Of a DNA stretch of 64,000 nucleotides, positions 55,074 through 63,545 are shown piece by piece. The notes beneath the pieces were generated by a model, which worked only from the letters and a program-made list of their open reading frames with translations, ran no database searches and was not told the origin of the DNA. The stretch is from Dactylosporangium siamense (GTDB lineage Bacteria > Actinomycetota > Actinomycetes > Mycobacteriales > Micromonosporaceae): contig NZ_BONQ01000084.1 in assembly GCF_016862795.1 (NCBI RefSeq), positions 1-64,000 on the forward strand. The letters are read 5' to 3'. Numbering within the stretch: position 1 is the stretch's first letter; every line of letters begins with the position of its first letter. The translations under genes were made by a program, and so were the position numbers.

Positions 55074-55910
55074 ATGCCTGACGAGCCGGACGCCACCGCC
55101 CCGTTCGATCGACCGGGGCCCTCGGGAGAAGACCCGGACGCGACCAGGATCGGCCCGTCGGAGCCGGTCGACCCCTGGGCGAAGGACCCGGACGCGACCG
55201 GGACCGGGCCGTCGAACGCCGACCCGGACGCGACCAGGATCGGCGGCGGCACCTCGCCGCTTCGCCCGGACGACAGCGGTGCGACCAGGATCGGCGGCCC
55301 TCTCGGCCACGACGAGCCGCCCCGGTGGACGGCGCGCGCCAATGTCCCCCAACCGGGTGACCCTTCGCTGCGCCAGCCGACCCCGGAGGAATGGGTCGAG
55401 GAGGACCCGTATCAGGGCCGGTCCTGGTTCACCCCGGTGATCGTCGGCGTCGTCGCACTGGTTCTGGTCGGCGCGTTGAGCGTCGGGCTGTACCTCATCT
55501 ATCAGGCGACCGCAGACGGCGACAACGCGCCGCCGAACCAGCTGCCGACCGCGGGCGGCAACACCAGCGCCGTCGTGCCGTCGCCGACGCCTACCCCGCC
55601 GCCGACGAGCGCGGCACCCTCGTCGGCGGCCCCGTCCGAGACGACGGCCGCACCGCCGACCGCCGTGGCGATCCCGCCGCTGCGTGGCAACACCCTCGCC
55701 CAGGCGACGGTCAAGCTGCAGCAGCTGGGCCTCGAGGTGAAGGTCGTCCGCCGGGCCGACGGCTCCGTGGAGCCCGGCGAGGTCCTGGAGTCGGACCCGG
55801 GCCCGGGTGAGATGGTCGCGACCGGCGAGACCGTCACGCTCTACGTGGCGACCGCCCCGACAGCCGCGCCGTCCAAGAGTTCGGTGTCCCCCTCCGCGAA
55901 GTCGACCTAG
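55074..55910 (+). CDS. single-pass membrane protein with one PASTA domain and DATRIG repeats
   Basis: This 278-residue protein has a disordered cytoplasmic N-terminus (1-115) with four related motifs: DPDATRIG (20-27), DPDATGTG (38-45), DPDATRIG (50-57) and DSGATRIG (67-74). One membrane segment (about 120-143) and a Pro/Thr/Ser linker follow, then a PASTA domain (about 205-262: NTLAQATVKLQQLGLEVKVVRRADGSVEPGEVLESDPGPGEMVATGETVTLYV). PASTA domains bind peptidoglycan fragments. The repeated Thr motif resembles kinase or FHA substrate sites. There is no kinase domain, so it may be a PASTA kinase partner. Confidence 0.83.
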   Translation: MPDEPDATAPFDRPGPSGEDPDATRIGPSEPVDPWAKDPDATGTGPSNADPDATRIGGGTSPLRPDDSGATRIGGPLGHDEPPRWTARANVPQPGDPSLRQPTPEEWVEEDPYQGRSWFTPVIVGVVALVLVGALSVGLYLIYQATADGDNAPPNQLPTAGGNTSAVVPSPTPTPPPTSAAPSSAAPSETTAAPPTAVAIPPLRGNTLAQATVKLQQLGLEVKVVRRADGSVEPGEVLESDPGPGEMVATGETVTLYVATAPTAAPSKSSVSPSAKST

Positions 55911-56182
55911 GCGGAGACCGGCACGCGGCTGGCCACCCGTTGCACGGCCTTGACGAATCCGGGCTGCAATCCCTGGAGCTGGACGAAGATCGACCGGCGC
56001 TCGATCGCATCGCCCGCGGCGTTGAGCTGGTATCCGTCCAGCCACGCCCATCCGTCATAGGTCTGCCAGTCGTGCACCCGGATCACCCGGAACAGCATCG
56101 GCTGCACGAACTGCACGCTAGCGGCCTTGGTCACGCGCAGCACGTCACCGGTCTTCGGTAACACAGTTGGGACTCCCGTCAT
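55907..56182 (-). CDS. small conserved hypothetical protein
   Basis: This 91-residue protein (TGVPTVLPKTGDVLRVTKA..., YDGWAWLDGYQLNAAGDAIERRSIFVQLQGLQ) resembles small actinobacterial conserved proteins of unknown function found near XRE/DUF397 genes. It is compact, soluble and beta-rich. ATG 56182 was chosen; the open frame continues upstream for 140 codons, but that part looks non-coding. The stop shares the palindrome CCTAGG with the stop of the convergent PASTA gene. Confidence 0.7.
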   Translation of the reverse strand: MTGVPTVLPKTGDVLRVTKAASVQFVQPMLFRVIRVHDWQTYDGWAWLDGYQLNAAGDAIERRSIFVQLQGLQPGFVKAVQRVASRVPVSA

Positions 56183-56513
56183 CCGTCGGCATGGAGAAGG
56201 CCGGTTACGAGCTTGCCGTAACCGCCGATCGGCTCGATCGTTTGTCGCTGCGTCCGCGGTGGTGACCAGGTCGTCTCGATGGCTCGAAGATGAACGGACC
56301 GTGACCGCCGCCACACCCACAGATTGCCCGAGGACAGTGATCAATGCAACTTGCAGGGCGAAAATTCCATCCCACGCATGAGTGAACCGCTCCCAGGTGG
56401 CGGAGACTCCAGACGATGGCGAAAATGTCGTGCCGGAGCCGGGTTGCGCAGCTTCATGAGGTTGCGCTGATCTATACGTATCCGATTTACGTGGCTCGGC
56501 GGAGGTGCGACGC
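56183..56513. other. 331-bp gap before the XRE gene
   Basis: No gene is convincingly supported. The minus-strand frame continues through the region without stops but lacks a recognisable domain; a short stretch (WERFTHAWDGIFALQVALITVLG) could be a decayed coding remnant. The plus strand near 56462-56500 has a possible promoter (TTGCGC, then TATACG/TATCCG) for the XRE gene. Confidence 0.5.
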
Positions 56514-57362
56514 GTGGCAAGTCGACGAGGCAGCCCGACGCTTCGACGGAGACAGCTCGGTATGGAATTGCGACGCCTCCGCGAGGCGGCGCACGTCACC
56601 ATTGATCATGTCGCCGAGCGGTTGGAGTGCTCCGGATCCAAGATCTCGCGGATCGAAACGGGACAGACCGGCGTCACTCCGCGGGACGTCCGGGACATGC
56701 TGGACATCTACAGCGTCGAGCCGGAATACGCCGACCAGCTGTTGAAGATCGCCAGGGAGGCGCGCCAGAAGGGTTGGTGGCAGCTCTACGGTGACGTGCT
56801 CACCGGCGCCTACGTCGGCCTCGAAGCGGCCGCTGATCACATCCGCTCCTATGAGGCACTCGTCGTGCCGGGTCTGCTCCAGACCGAGGAGTACGCACAG
56901 GCCATGATCCATGCGGCCCGCCCGGACATCAGCGTCACCGAGGTGGAGAAACGCGTGCGTGTCCGTATAGGCCGCCAGTCGTTGGTCACTCAGGATGACC
57001 CGATTGATCTCTGGGTGGTGCTGGACGAGGCTGTGCTGCGCCGCCCGGTCGGTGGAAGAGCGGTCATGCGCCGCCAGCTCGAGCATCTGAGCCTGGCGGC
57101 CGGGTGGCCGAATGTGACCCTTCAGGTCCTGCCCTTCTCCGCCGGTGCGCATGCCGGGATGGACGGGACATTCACGATGTTGCTGTACGACGAGTCCGCC
57201 GGGCAAAACTTCGTGTTCGCCTCGAACGCGGCTGGCGGTCTCTTTCTCGAGAAGGACGACGAGCTTCAGCGCTACGGATTCATCTTTGACTACTTGCGCG
57301 CCAACGCACTCCGTCCGGACGAGTCAGTGTCAATGATCGTGAAGCTGACAAAGGAGCTGTAG
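56514..57362 (+). CDS. XRE-family regulator with DUF5753 domain
   Basis: This 282-residue protein has a helix-turn-helix (LGMELRRLREAAHVTIDHVAERLECSGSKISRIETGQTGVTPRDVRDMLDIY, about 14-70) followed by DUF5753 (IRSYEALVVPGLLQTEEYAQAMIHAARPD, VLDEAVLRRPVGGRAVMRRQLEHLSL, ADECDP-type LQVLPFSAGAHAGMDGTFTML). Such proteins are paired with a short DUF397 protein and act in developmental or antibiotic regulation in streptomycetes. GTG 56514 has GGAGG 8 nt upstream. Its stop overlaps the DUF397 GTG by one base. Confidence 0.9.
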   Translation: MASRRGSPTLRRRQLGMELRRLREAAHVTIDHVAERLECSGSKISRIETGQTGVTPRDVRDMLDIYSVEPEYADQLLKIAREARQKGWWQLYGDVLTGAYVGLEAAADHIRSYEALVVPGLLQTEEYAQAMIHAARPDISVTEVEKRVRVRIGRQSLVTQDDPIDLWVVLDEAVLRRPVGGRAVMRRQLEHLSLAAGWPNVTLQVLPFSAGAHAGMDGTFTMLLYDESAGQNFVFASNAAGGLFLEKDDELQRYGFIFDYLRANALRPDESVSMIVKLTKEL

Positions 57363-57589
57363 TGGAAATCGAAGCCAAGGGCTTCAGCGTGAATCTCGAG
57401 GGTGCCGCTTGGCGCAAGAGCACCCGCAGCGGTCCGTACTCGGACAACTGCGTCGAGGTCGCGTTCGTCGGCGGGGCTGTGGCGCTCCGTGACTCGAAGG
57501 ACAAGGCCGGGGCCGTTCTGCTGTTCACTCCGGAGGAGTGGCTGGCCTTCGTCGGTGGGACCAAGGACGGGGAATTCGATCTCGCGTAA
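57362..57589 (+). CDS. DUF397 protein
   Basis: This 75-residue protein is the typical partner of XRE/DUF5753 regulators: AAWRKSTRSGPYSDNCVEVAFVGGAVALRDSKDKAGAVLLFTPEEWLAFVGG. The RKSxxS-NCVEV core is the DUF397 signature. The pair is thought to work like an antitoxin- or modulator-type two-gene unit; the mechanism is unknown. The one-base overlap (TAGTG) with the regulator indicates coupling. Confidence 0.93.
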   Translation: MEIEAKGFSVNLEGAAWRKSTRSGPYSDNCVEVAFVGGAVALRDSKDKAGAVLLFTPEEWLAFVGGTKDGEFDLA

Positions 57590-57612
57590 GTGAAACGCCA
57601 GGTCTTGAAATC

Positions 57613-57662
57613 GACCGGCCCGGCCCGCGACGGTGGCACCGCCGTTGCGGACCGGGCCGGTC
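57613..57662 (+). terminator. terminator after the XRE/DUF397 pair
   Basis: GACCGGCCCGG (57613-57623) and CCGGGCCGGTC (57652-57662) form a perfect 11-bp stem, with additional inner pairing of CGACGG and CCGCCG. Confidence 0.82.
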
Positions 57663-57740
57663 ATCGTTGTATTCGATGAGCGCTCAGGCACTTTCCACTG
57701 GAGACCCGAACACACCCGAGTCAGATAAGGCTTGTATCCG

Positions 57741-58208
57741 ATGAACAATGGCCCCGACAACTTCGGCAACGGATCGTCGAAGACCGACGACCGTTTCTCC
57801 GGGCAGCTCGGAAGCTACCGCCCGGGCGGGCGCCGGGACGTCATCGGCGACGGGCCGATCGACGACCTGTCGCCGCGCAACGGCTCGCCGCTGGACCGTG
57901 CGTCGCTGCCGCTGGACAACTCACCGATCGCCGCGTCGTTGACGCCGCCGAAGCTGCCCGAGTCCTCGCTGGTGGCGGACCTCGGCCCGCTGACCGAGCC
58001 GATGTTCGGCCGCACGGGCGTGCTGCAGGACTCCTGGCTGGACGGCCCCGCTGTCTCGATGGCCGACCATCCGCTGCTGCGGGGTCTGCTGCTGGAACTG
58101 CCGCCCAAGGGCACGATGCCGCAGCAGGAATGGCTGGACCGGTGGTTCGAGGCGGCCCGCTCGATCCTGGAGCTCATCTACTCCCAGGAGGCGCGTGGGC
58201 TGAAATAG
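57741..58208 (+). CDS. hypothetical protein
   Basis: This 155-residue protein is not recognised. Residues 1-70 are disordered and Asn/Gly/Asp/Ser/Pro-rich (DNFGNGSSKTDDRFSGQLGSYRPGGRRD). The C-terminal part is more ordered (DHPLLRGLLLELPPKGTMPQQEWLDRWFEAARSILELIYSQE), with an amphipathic helix rich in Trp and Leu. There is no signal or membrane segment. ATG 57741 was preferred over TTG 57732. It is 155 nt upstream of adenosine deaminase on the same strand. Confidence 0.7.
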   Translation: MNNGPDNFGNGSSKTDDRFSGQLGSYRPGGRRDVIGDGPIDDLSPRNGSPLDRASLPLDNSPIAASLTPPKLPESSLVADLGPLTEPMFGRTGVLQDSWLDGPAVSMADHPLLRGLLLELPPKGTMPQQEWLDRWFEAARSILELIYSQEARGLK

Positions 58209-58363
58209 CGCCCACCAGTGCATGCCGGCGCACACCAGCGCACCAGCTCGCCTGTCGACAGGTCGAATCCCATGCCGTAGAAACGCAGGGAGACTCGACC
58301 TGGGGAGGTCGGATGGGCTCCGGTGCGCGCGTGCGTGCCGGGGCCCGTCGCTATTTTGAACGG

Positions 58364-59332
58364 ATGAGCTTCCCCAAGATCGAGCTGCACGTGCACCTCG
58401 AGGGGGCGATCCCGCCCGCGACGCTGCTGGAGATCGCCCGCCGCAACGACCTGCCGCTGCCGGTCGACACCGTCGAAGGCATCCGGGAGCTCTACGAGTT
58501 CACCGACTTCAAGAAGTTCGTGGAGGTCTGGATCCTCACGACGAACTGCCTGCGCACCGCGGCCGACTTCCGGCAGATCGTGGTCGACTACGCCGGCGTG
58601 GCGGCGTCGCACGGCGCGGTGTACCTGGAAGCCATCTTCTCTCCCGGCGAGCGGGCGCAACGCGGTGTCGCCTGGGAGGACCTGTACGAGGGCTACACCG
58701 ACGGCATCGTCGAGGCGCAGGAGCGGTACGGGGTGATCGTCCGGTTGACCCCGGACCTCTACCGCGGCATGCCGGCGGACCTGGCCGAGGACGTCGCGCG
58801 GTGGAGCGTGCGCTACGCCGACCGGGGCATCGTCGGTCTCGGTCTGGGCGGCAACGAGCAGGCCGGCCCCGCGGTGACCTACGCGAAGGCGTTCGAGCTG
58901 GCCCGTGACGGCGGACTGGCCATCGTGCCGCACGCCGGGGAGTCGGCCGGCGCCGAGTCGATCCGCGAGATCCTGACCTTCGCACCCGACCGATTGCGTC
59001 ATGGCATCCGGGCCGTCGAGGATGCCGGTGTACTGGCGGAGATCGTCGATCGTGGCCTGGTCCTTGACGTGTGCCCGACCTCGAACGTCCGGACCCGTTC
59101 GGTGCCGTCGCTGGCCGAACACCCGCTTCCCGCGCTGCTGGCGGCCGGTGTGCCCTGCACGGTCAACACCGACGACCCGGCGATGTTCAACACGGATCTG
59201 GCTCAAGAGCACCGGGTCGCTGCCGATCTCGGTCTTGGTGCGAGGGAGGCCTACCTGGCCGGCGTCGCTGGCGCGGCCTGCGACGACGCCACCCGGACAC
59301 TGCTGACAAGCAAGATCAGTGATATCGGCTGA
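58364..59332 (+). CDS. add: adenosine deaminase
   Basis: This 322-residue Zn-dependent amidohydrolase converts adenosine to inosine. It has the metal motif ELHVHLEGA (His9, His11), GLGLGGNEQA, the catalytic HAGES region (IVPHAGESAGAESIREIL), HGIRAVED, and the C-terminal TVNTDDPAMFNTDL with the second metal Asp. The promoter looks leaderless: TATTTT (58352-58357) ends 6 nt before the ATG. The longer open frame beginning at 58130 is non-coding. It acts in purine salvage. Confidence 0.93.
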   Translation: MSFPKIELHVHLEGAIPPATLLEIARRNDLPLPVDTVEGIRELYEFTDFKKFVEVWILTTNCLRTAADFRQIVVDYAGVAASHGAVYLEAIFSPGERAQRGVAWEDLYEGYTDGIVEAQERYGVIVRLTPDLYRGMPADLAEDVARWSVRYADRGIVGLGLGGNEQAGPAVTYAKAFELARDGGLAIVPHAGESAGAESIREILTFAPDRLRHGIRAVEDAGVLAEIVDRGLVLDVCPTSNVRTRSVPSLAEHPLPALLAAGVPCTVNTDDPAMFNTDLAQEHRVAADLGLGAREAYLAGVAGAACDDATRTLLTSKISDIG

Positions 59333-59446
59333 ATGTCCGATTGGCTAGCTACGTTCGGCTTAGGCCGGTGTCGCAAAGTTGATGGTCGATCTTGAAATGT
59401 CCGCTTAGCTTTGGGCAGGTTCGCTGGTGGTAACGGGGAGGCAAGG

Positions 59447-59752
59447 GTGAGTGACGTGTCTGATCTGATGTTCGCATTGATGAGTGGCGGCGGCCTCCTG
59501 GCCCTCAGCATCGGCGCGTTCGGCGTCCTTGACGCCTACCACAAGCGGGGAATCGGCGAGAAGCGTGTCGATTGGCTGATCGCGCTCTACGCGGCCGGTG
59601 TCGTCATGAACATCGTCGCGTACGTGATGCTCGACCGCTGGTACATCGCGGCGCCGCTGGCGCTCATGTTGGTGCCGGCCGAGCGCGCGCTGGAGAAGCG
59701 CGGCACCTTCAAGCGCCGGGCCGTCAAGGTCGACGCGATCACCGGTCGCTGA
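59447..59752 (+). CDS. small membrane protein
   Basis: This 101-residue protein has GTG 59447 preceded by GGGGAGG. It has two or three hydrophobic segments (LMFALMSGGGLLALSIGAFGVLD, LIALYAAGVVMNIVAYVML, YIAAPLALMLVPAERAL) and basic ends (HKRGIGEKR, KRGTFKRR). No family was recognised. It is followed by a bidirectional terminator shared with the convergent glycosyltransferase gene. Confidence 0.75.
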   Translation: MSDVSDLMFALMSGGGLLALSIGAFGVLDAYHKRGIGEKRVDWLIALYAAGVVMNIVAYVMLDRWYIAAPLALMLVPAERALEKRGTFKRRAVKVDAITGR

Positions 59753-59764
59753 ACCCGAATGATT

Positions 59765-59795
59765 GAAGCCGGCTCCCCGAACGGGGGCCGGCTTC
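59765..59795. terminator. bidirectional terminator between convergent genes
   Basis: GAAGCCGG and CCGGCTTC form the outer arms, with CCCC/GGGG pairing inside and a 4-nt loop (GAAC). Confidence 0.85.
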
Positions 59796-59802
59796 AGACC
59801 GC

Positions 59803-59844
59803 GCTCAGACCGCGAACGTGACTTGTGCTCAGACCGCGAACGTG
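59803..59844. repeat. 18-bp direct repeat duplicating the glycosyltransferase stop
   Basis: GCTCAGACCGCGAACGTG occurs at 59803-59820 and 59827-59844, separated by 6 bp. The second copy spans the C-terminal codons and stop of the WecG/TagA-type gene; the first is an untranslated duplicate just beyond it. It looks like a slippage or tandem duplication event. Confidence 0.85.
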
Positions 59845-60635
59845 TTGAGCGGCTCGGTTGCCGGCGCCGGCGGCGTCGCCCGCCACAGGTGCGCCTTCTG
59901 CGCGCCGAGCCGGGCCAGATACGCCGGGTTGAGCAGCACGTAGCGGCGCCAGAGCCGCTTGGGCTCCAGTCCGAGCCGCCAGAGCCACTCCAACGCGTAC
60001 TTCTGCATCCACGCGGGCGGGTTCTTCAACCCGCCGGCGTGATAGTCGAACGCCGCGCCCACGGCCAGCATCGGCGCGTCCACCAGGTGACGCATGCCGT
60101 AGACGAAGATCTCCTGGCGGGGGCAGCCGAGGCCGACCATGACCACGCGGGCCCCGGACTCCTTGATCCGAGCGGCGATCTCCTCGGGCTCGCCCGGCTG
60201 CGCCGGACGGAACTTCGAGGCCTCCATGCCGGCGATCTTCAGCGCCGGGAACCGCTCGTGCAGCTTGCGCACCAACTGCTCGAGCGTCTGCTCGGTCGAG
60301 CCGTACAGATACACCGGCACGCCCTGCTCGGCGCTGGCCCGCAGGACCCGCAGCGTGAGCTCCGGCCCGTAGACGCGGTCGGCGAGCCTGGCCCGGTGCA
60401 GCAGGTTGAGCGCCCAGCGCACCGGCTGCCCGTCGGGCGTGACCAGGTCGAACGCGTTGAGTCGCGCGCCGTGCGCCTTGTCCTGCACGCCGGTCATCAC
60501 GCCGTGCACGGCCAGCGCGGTCACCGCGAGCGGCCGCCCGTCCCGCGCGGCGCTCATGACCTTGTCGACGGCGCTGTCGTAGTCGACGGCGCTGACCTGG
60601 ACGCCGAGGACGTTCTGCTTACCCTGGTCGATCAC
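59829..60635 (-). CDS. WecG/TagA/CpsF-type glycosyltransferase
   Basis: This 268-residue GT26-family enzyme transfers a hexosaminyl-type sugar to a lipid-linked acceptor. Motifs are [62 protein letters not shown] and [55 protein letters not shown] 60635 lies 2 nt after the epimerase stop, so the two are co-transcribed. The operon probably contributes to a cell-wall or exopolysaccharide glycan. Confidence 0.92.
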   Translation of the reverse strand: MIDQGKQNVLGVQVSAVDYDSAVDKVMSAARDGRPLAVTALAVHGVMTGVQDKAHGARLNAFDLVTPDGQPVRWALNLLHRARLADRVYGPELTLRVLRASAEQGVPVYLYGSTEQTLEQLVRKLHERFPALKIAGMEASKFRPAQPGEPEEIAARIKESGARVVMVGLGCPRQEIFVYGMRHLVDAPMLAVGAAFDYHAGGLKNPPAWMQKYALEWLWRLGLEPKRLWRRYVLLNPAYLARLGAQKAHLWRATPPAPATEPLNTFAV

Positions 60636-60637
60636 GG

Positions 60638-61711
60638 TCAGGCTTCCGGGGTCCACTTGTCGACGTTGGCCTCGTAGATCTCCTGGCAGATCATCGGCAC
60701 GTCGTAGACCTGCTTCCAGTCCGGGTAGTCCAGCTGGAAACGCTCGTTGGACCCGATCCACCACTGGTGGTCGCCGACCCGGTTGGCCTCGTGATACTCG
60801 GTCACCATCTCGTTGCCGGTGATCCGCTGGGCGAGCGAGAACACCTCCAGGTGCGAGGTGTTGGAATGCCGCCCGCCGCCGAGGTTGTAGACGGCGGCGC
60901 TGCGCGGCGCGCGGAAGAAGGCCTCGAACGCGGCGACCACATCGTGCGAGTGGATCGCGTCACGCACCATCTTGCCCTTGTACCCGAAGATCTTGTACGT
61001 GCGCCGCTCCATCGCGCAGCGCATGACATACCCAAGGAAGCCGTGCAGCTCGGTGGCCGAGTGCGCCGGCCCGGTCAGCGTCCCGCCCCGGAAGCACGCG
61101 GTCTTCATGTCGAAATAGCGACCGTACTCCTGCACCATCACGTCAGCGGCGACCTTCGACGCCCCGAAGACGGAGTGCAGACACGCGTCGATCGACATGT
61201 CCTCCTTGATGCCGTTCTCATATGGGTGACCGGTCTCGATCTCCCACCTGGTCTCCTGCTCGACCAGCGGCAGGCTGTTGGGCCGATCGCCGTAGACCTT
61301 GTTGGTCGAGCAGTGGATGAACGGCGCCTCGATGCAGTGCTCCCGCACGTTCTGCAGCATGTTGAGCGTGCCACCCGCGTTCACGTCGAAATCCGTGAAC
61401 GGGTCCCGCACCGCCCAGTCATGGCTCGGCTGCGCCGCCGTGTGCACCACCAGCGCCACGTCGTCGGCGTAGCGCTTGAAGATGGCCGCGAGCGCGTCCC
61501 GGTCCCGGATGTCCACGTCATGGTGCTTGTACGAGTCCCCCAGATCACTGGTCAACCGCACAACGTTCCACGCGGTCGAGGCCTCAGCCCCGAAGAACTG
61601 CTTCCGCATGTCGTTGTCGATCCCAACGACATCCAGCCCCAGCGAGGCGAAGTGCCGAACAGCCTCGGACCCAATCAACCCGGCAGACCCGGTGACGATG
61701 ACGACGCTCAC
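60638..61711 (-). CDS. NAD-dependent epimerase/dehydratase (CDP-tyvelose epimerase-like)
   Basis: This 357-residue extended SDR enzyme has the Rossmann motif [11 protein letters not shown] near residue 6, [44 protein letters not shown], and [27 protein letters not shown]. The motif set resembles CDP-paratose/tyvelose 2-epimerases. GTG 61711 has GGAGAG 6 nt upstream. The sugar nucleotide is inferred. It is first in the operon with the WecG-type glycosyltransferase. Confidence 0.88.
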   Translation of the reverse strand: MSVVIVTGSAGLIGSEAVRHFASLGLDVVGIDNDMRKQFFGAEASTAWNVVRLTSDLGDSYKHHDVDIRDRDALAAIFKRYADDVALVVHTAAQPSHDWAVRDPFTDFDVNAGGTLNMLQNVREHCIEAPFIHCSTNKVYGDRPNSLPLVEQETRWEIETGHPYENGIKEDMSIDACLHSVFGASKVAADVMVQEYGRYFDMKTACFRGGTLTGPAHSATELHGFLGYVMRCAMERRTYKIFGYKGKMVRDAIHSHDVVAAFEAFFRAPRSAAVYNLGGGRHSNTSHLEVFSLAQRITGNEMVTEYHEANRVGDHQWWIGSNERFQLDYPDWKQVYDVPMICQEIYEANVDKWTPEA

Positions 61712-61862
61712 GACACGCTCTCCTCGCGGCTCCAGCAGGACCGGCCGAGCATACCCCGCGGCCAAGAGTCACCTTTTTGACGCACAACCCAGCCAGCACA
61801 CCCCGTACCAACGCCAAGAGGAAGAACACAGGGGCGGGACGAAGAGCCCAGCCACCGAGGTC

Positions 61863-61904
61863 TTGAGGGGGTGTGGGTGGAGCGCAGCTCCCCCACTGGG
61901 GAGC
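61863..61904 (-). repeat. tRNA-associated dispersed repeat, copy 2
   Basis: This is the reverse complement of the 42-bp element at 16778-16819, matching 40 of 42 positions. It lies 78 bp from the 3' end of tRNA-Leu(CAG), so it is downstream of a tRNA like copy 1. Flanking sequence on both sides differs between copies. Confidence 0.75.
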
Positions 61905-61981
61905 GAAGGCGCAGCCGAGCGCGAGGAATGACGGAACGAAAAGTGAGCGCACTCCGCGAACAGAGTGCGCTCATCGTTCTG

Positions 61982-62064
61982 TGGGGAAGGGGGGAGTTGA
62001 ACCCCCACGCCCTTTCGGGCACACGGACCTGAACCGTGCGCGTCTGCCATTCCGCCACTTCCCC
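61982..62064 (-). tRNA. tRNA-Leu (anticodon CAG)
   Basis: This 83-nt class II tRNA has acceptor GGGGAAG with CTTCCCC, anticodon stem-loop CACGG-TTCAGGT-CCGTG (anticodon CAG), a long variable arm (GCCCGAAAGGGC) and T-arm GGGGGTTCAACTCCCCC. The discriminator is A and no CCA is encoded. Confidence 0.96.
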
Positions 62065-62226
62065 TGGCAGTGCTCAGAGTAGCGTGTCTCAACTCGGCGA
62101 TTTCACCGGGTTAGTACTACGCTGCCCTGGGCGCCACGGAAGAGTAGCACGGGCTAGCCGGTGAGGTTGCGACCGGGCGTGCGGGGTCCGGATACCATCA
62201 TGACCTCGGAACCCGAGGAGGAACCG

Positions 62227-62976
62227 GTGAGTGTGCTGCAGCGCTTCGAGAAGCGCCTAGAGGGCCTGGTCGAGGGGGCCTTCGCAAAGGTCTTCAAGGG
62301 GGTCGTCCACCCCGTGGAGATCCTCAACGCCATGCAACGGGAGGCGGAAGCCCACAAGGCGATCTTGGCTGGCGGGCGCACGCTCGTGCCGAATCGCTAC
62401 GTGATCGACCTTTCGCCCTATGACCACAGTCGGTTGGCGCCGTATGCCGCCGCGCTCGCCCAGGAGCTCGCCCAGTCTCAGGCGGAGTTCATCGGCGAGC
62501 AGGGCTGGACGGTCTACGGCGACGTCATCGTCGAGATCGAGCGGGGTGACGGCCTCGACACCGGGATGTTCCGGGTGACTGCCGAGGTCTACACCGGCGG
62601 GGAGGTGGCACCGCAGGCCGCGCCCGATCCGTATGGCGGATACAACCAGGGTGGCGGCTACGGGCCAGGTGCCGGCGGCCCCGGTGGGCCCGCCCGCAAC
62701 GTACGACTGGTGTCCGGCGACGGGCGCAGCTACCCTCTGTCGATCGGCTCGACCGTGATCGGCCGGGGCGACCAGGCCAACATGCGGCTGCCAGATGTCG
62801 GCATCTCGCGTCGTCACGCGCGACTCGACTTCGACGGTGCGCAGGTGGTGCTCACCGATCTCGGCTCGACGAACGGCACGATGGTCAACGGTCAACGCGT
62901 CTCTGCGGTCGCGTTGAATCCGGGTGACATGATCCAGCTCGGCACGACCACGCTCACCTACCGCGTGGATGGCTGA
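62227..62976 (+). CDS. fhaA: FhaA-type protein (DUF3662 + FHA domain)
   Basis: This 249-residue protein begins SVLQRFEKRLEGLVEGAFAKVFKGVVHPVEILNAMQREAEAH, the DUF3662 N-terminal domain. A Gly/Pro/Tyr linker follows (about 145-165), then an FHA domain (about 170-245) with IGRGDQANMRLPDVGISRRHARLDF and LTDLGSTNGTMVNGQ. FHA domains bind phosphothreonine. In mycobacteria FhaA (Rv0020c) binds phosphorylated MviN and acts in peptidoglycan regulation. GTG 62227 has GGAGG 6 nt upstream. It heads the kinase cluster. Confidence 0.94.
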   Translation: MSVLQRFEKRLEGLVEGAFAKVFKGVVHPVEILNAMQREAEAHKAILAGGRTLVPNRYVIDLSPYDHSRLAPYAAALAQELAQSQAEFIGEQGWTVYGDVIVEIERGDGLDTGMFRVTAEVYTGGEVAPQAAPDPYGGYNQGGGYGPGAGGPGGPARNVRLVSGDGRSYPLSIGSTVIGRGDQANMRLPDVGISRRHARLDFDGAQVVLTDLGSTNGTMVNGQRVSAVALNPGDMIQLGTTTLTYRVDG

Positions 62977-63065
62977 AGTTCCTGCACCACGTGGTCGACG
63001 TTAGGCGGATCTGGATGAGCGCACCTGCTCGACCGGGCCTTCACCGGGCCCCTGATAGGTCGTAG

Positions 63066-63545
63066 ATGGAATTTGTCATTACGGTCGCCCGCTACGGGTT
63101 GCTCGTGCTGCTGTGGATCTTCGTGTTCACGGTCGTGGGAGTGATCCGGCGGGACCTGTTCGCGGGCTCGCAGTCGAGCCGGATCGTCGCCGCGCCCCGG
63201 GGGGTTGGTGCGGCGACGGCTCCTGGCCGTCCGGCGAAGGTGAAGCGCGGCAAGGCCGCTCACCAGCTGTTTGTCACCGCCGGTTCGCTGGCGGGCACCC
63301 GGATCACCCTCGGTGAGGCACCGATCACGATCGGCCGCGCCGAGGATTCGACGTTGGTGATCACCGATGACTACGCCTCGGCGAAGCACGCCCGCCTCGT
63401 GCCCCGAGCCGGCCAGTGGTATCTCGAGGATCTCGGCTCCACCAACGGCACCTACCTGGACAAGACCAAGGTCGGTGCGCCTACCCCCGTCCCCCTCGGC
63501 GTGCCGATTCGCATCGGCCGCACTTCTCTCGAGTTACGGCCATGA
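63066..63545 (+). CDS. fhaB: FhaB-type membrane-anchored FHA protein
   Basis: This 159-residue protein has an N-terminal membrane segment (FVITVARYGLLVLLWIFVFTVVGVI, about 3-27), a linker and an FHA domain (about 80-155) with ITIGRAEDSTLVITDDYASAKHARLVP and LEDLGSTNGTYLDKTKV. FhaB (FipA) of mycobacteria interacts with FtsZ and FtsQ under stress. The ATG is preceded by GGTCGTAG. The stop overlaps the next gene (ATGA). Confidence 0.94.
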   Translation: MEFVITVARYGLLVLLWIFVFTVVGVIRRDLFAGSQSSRIVAAPRGVGAATAPGRPAKVKRGKAAHQLFVTAGSLAGTRITLGEAPITIGRAEDSTLVITDDYASAKHARLVPRAGQWYLEDLGSTNGTYLDKTKVGAPTPVPLGVPIRIGRTSLELRP

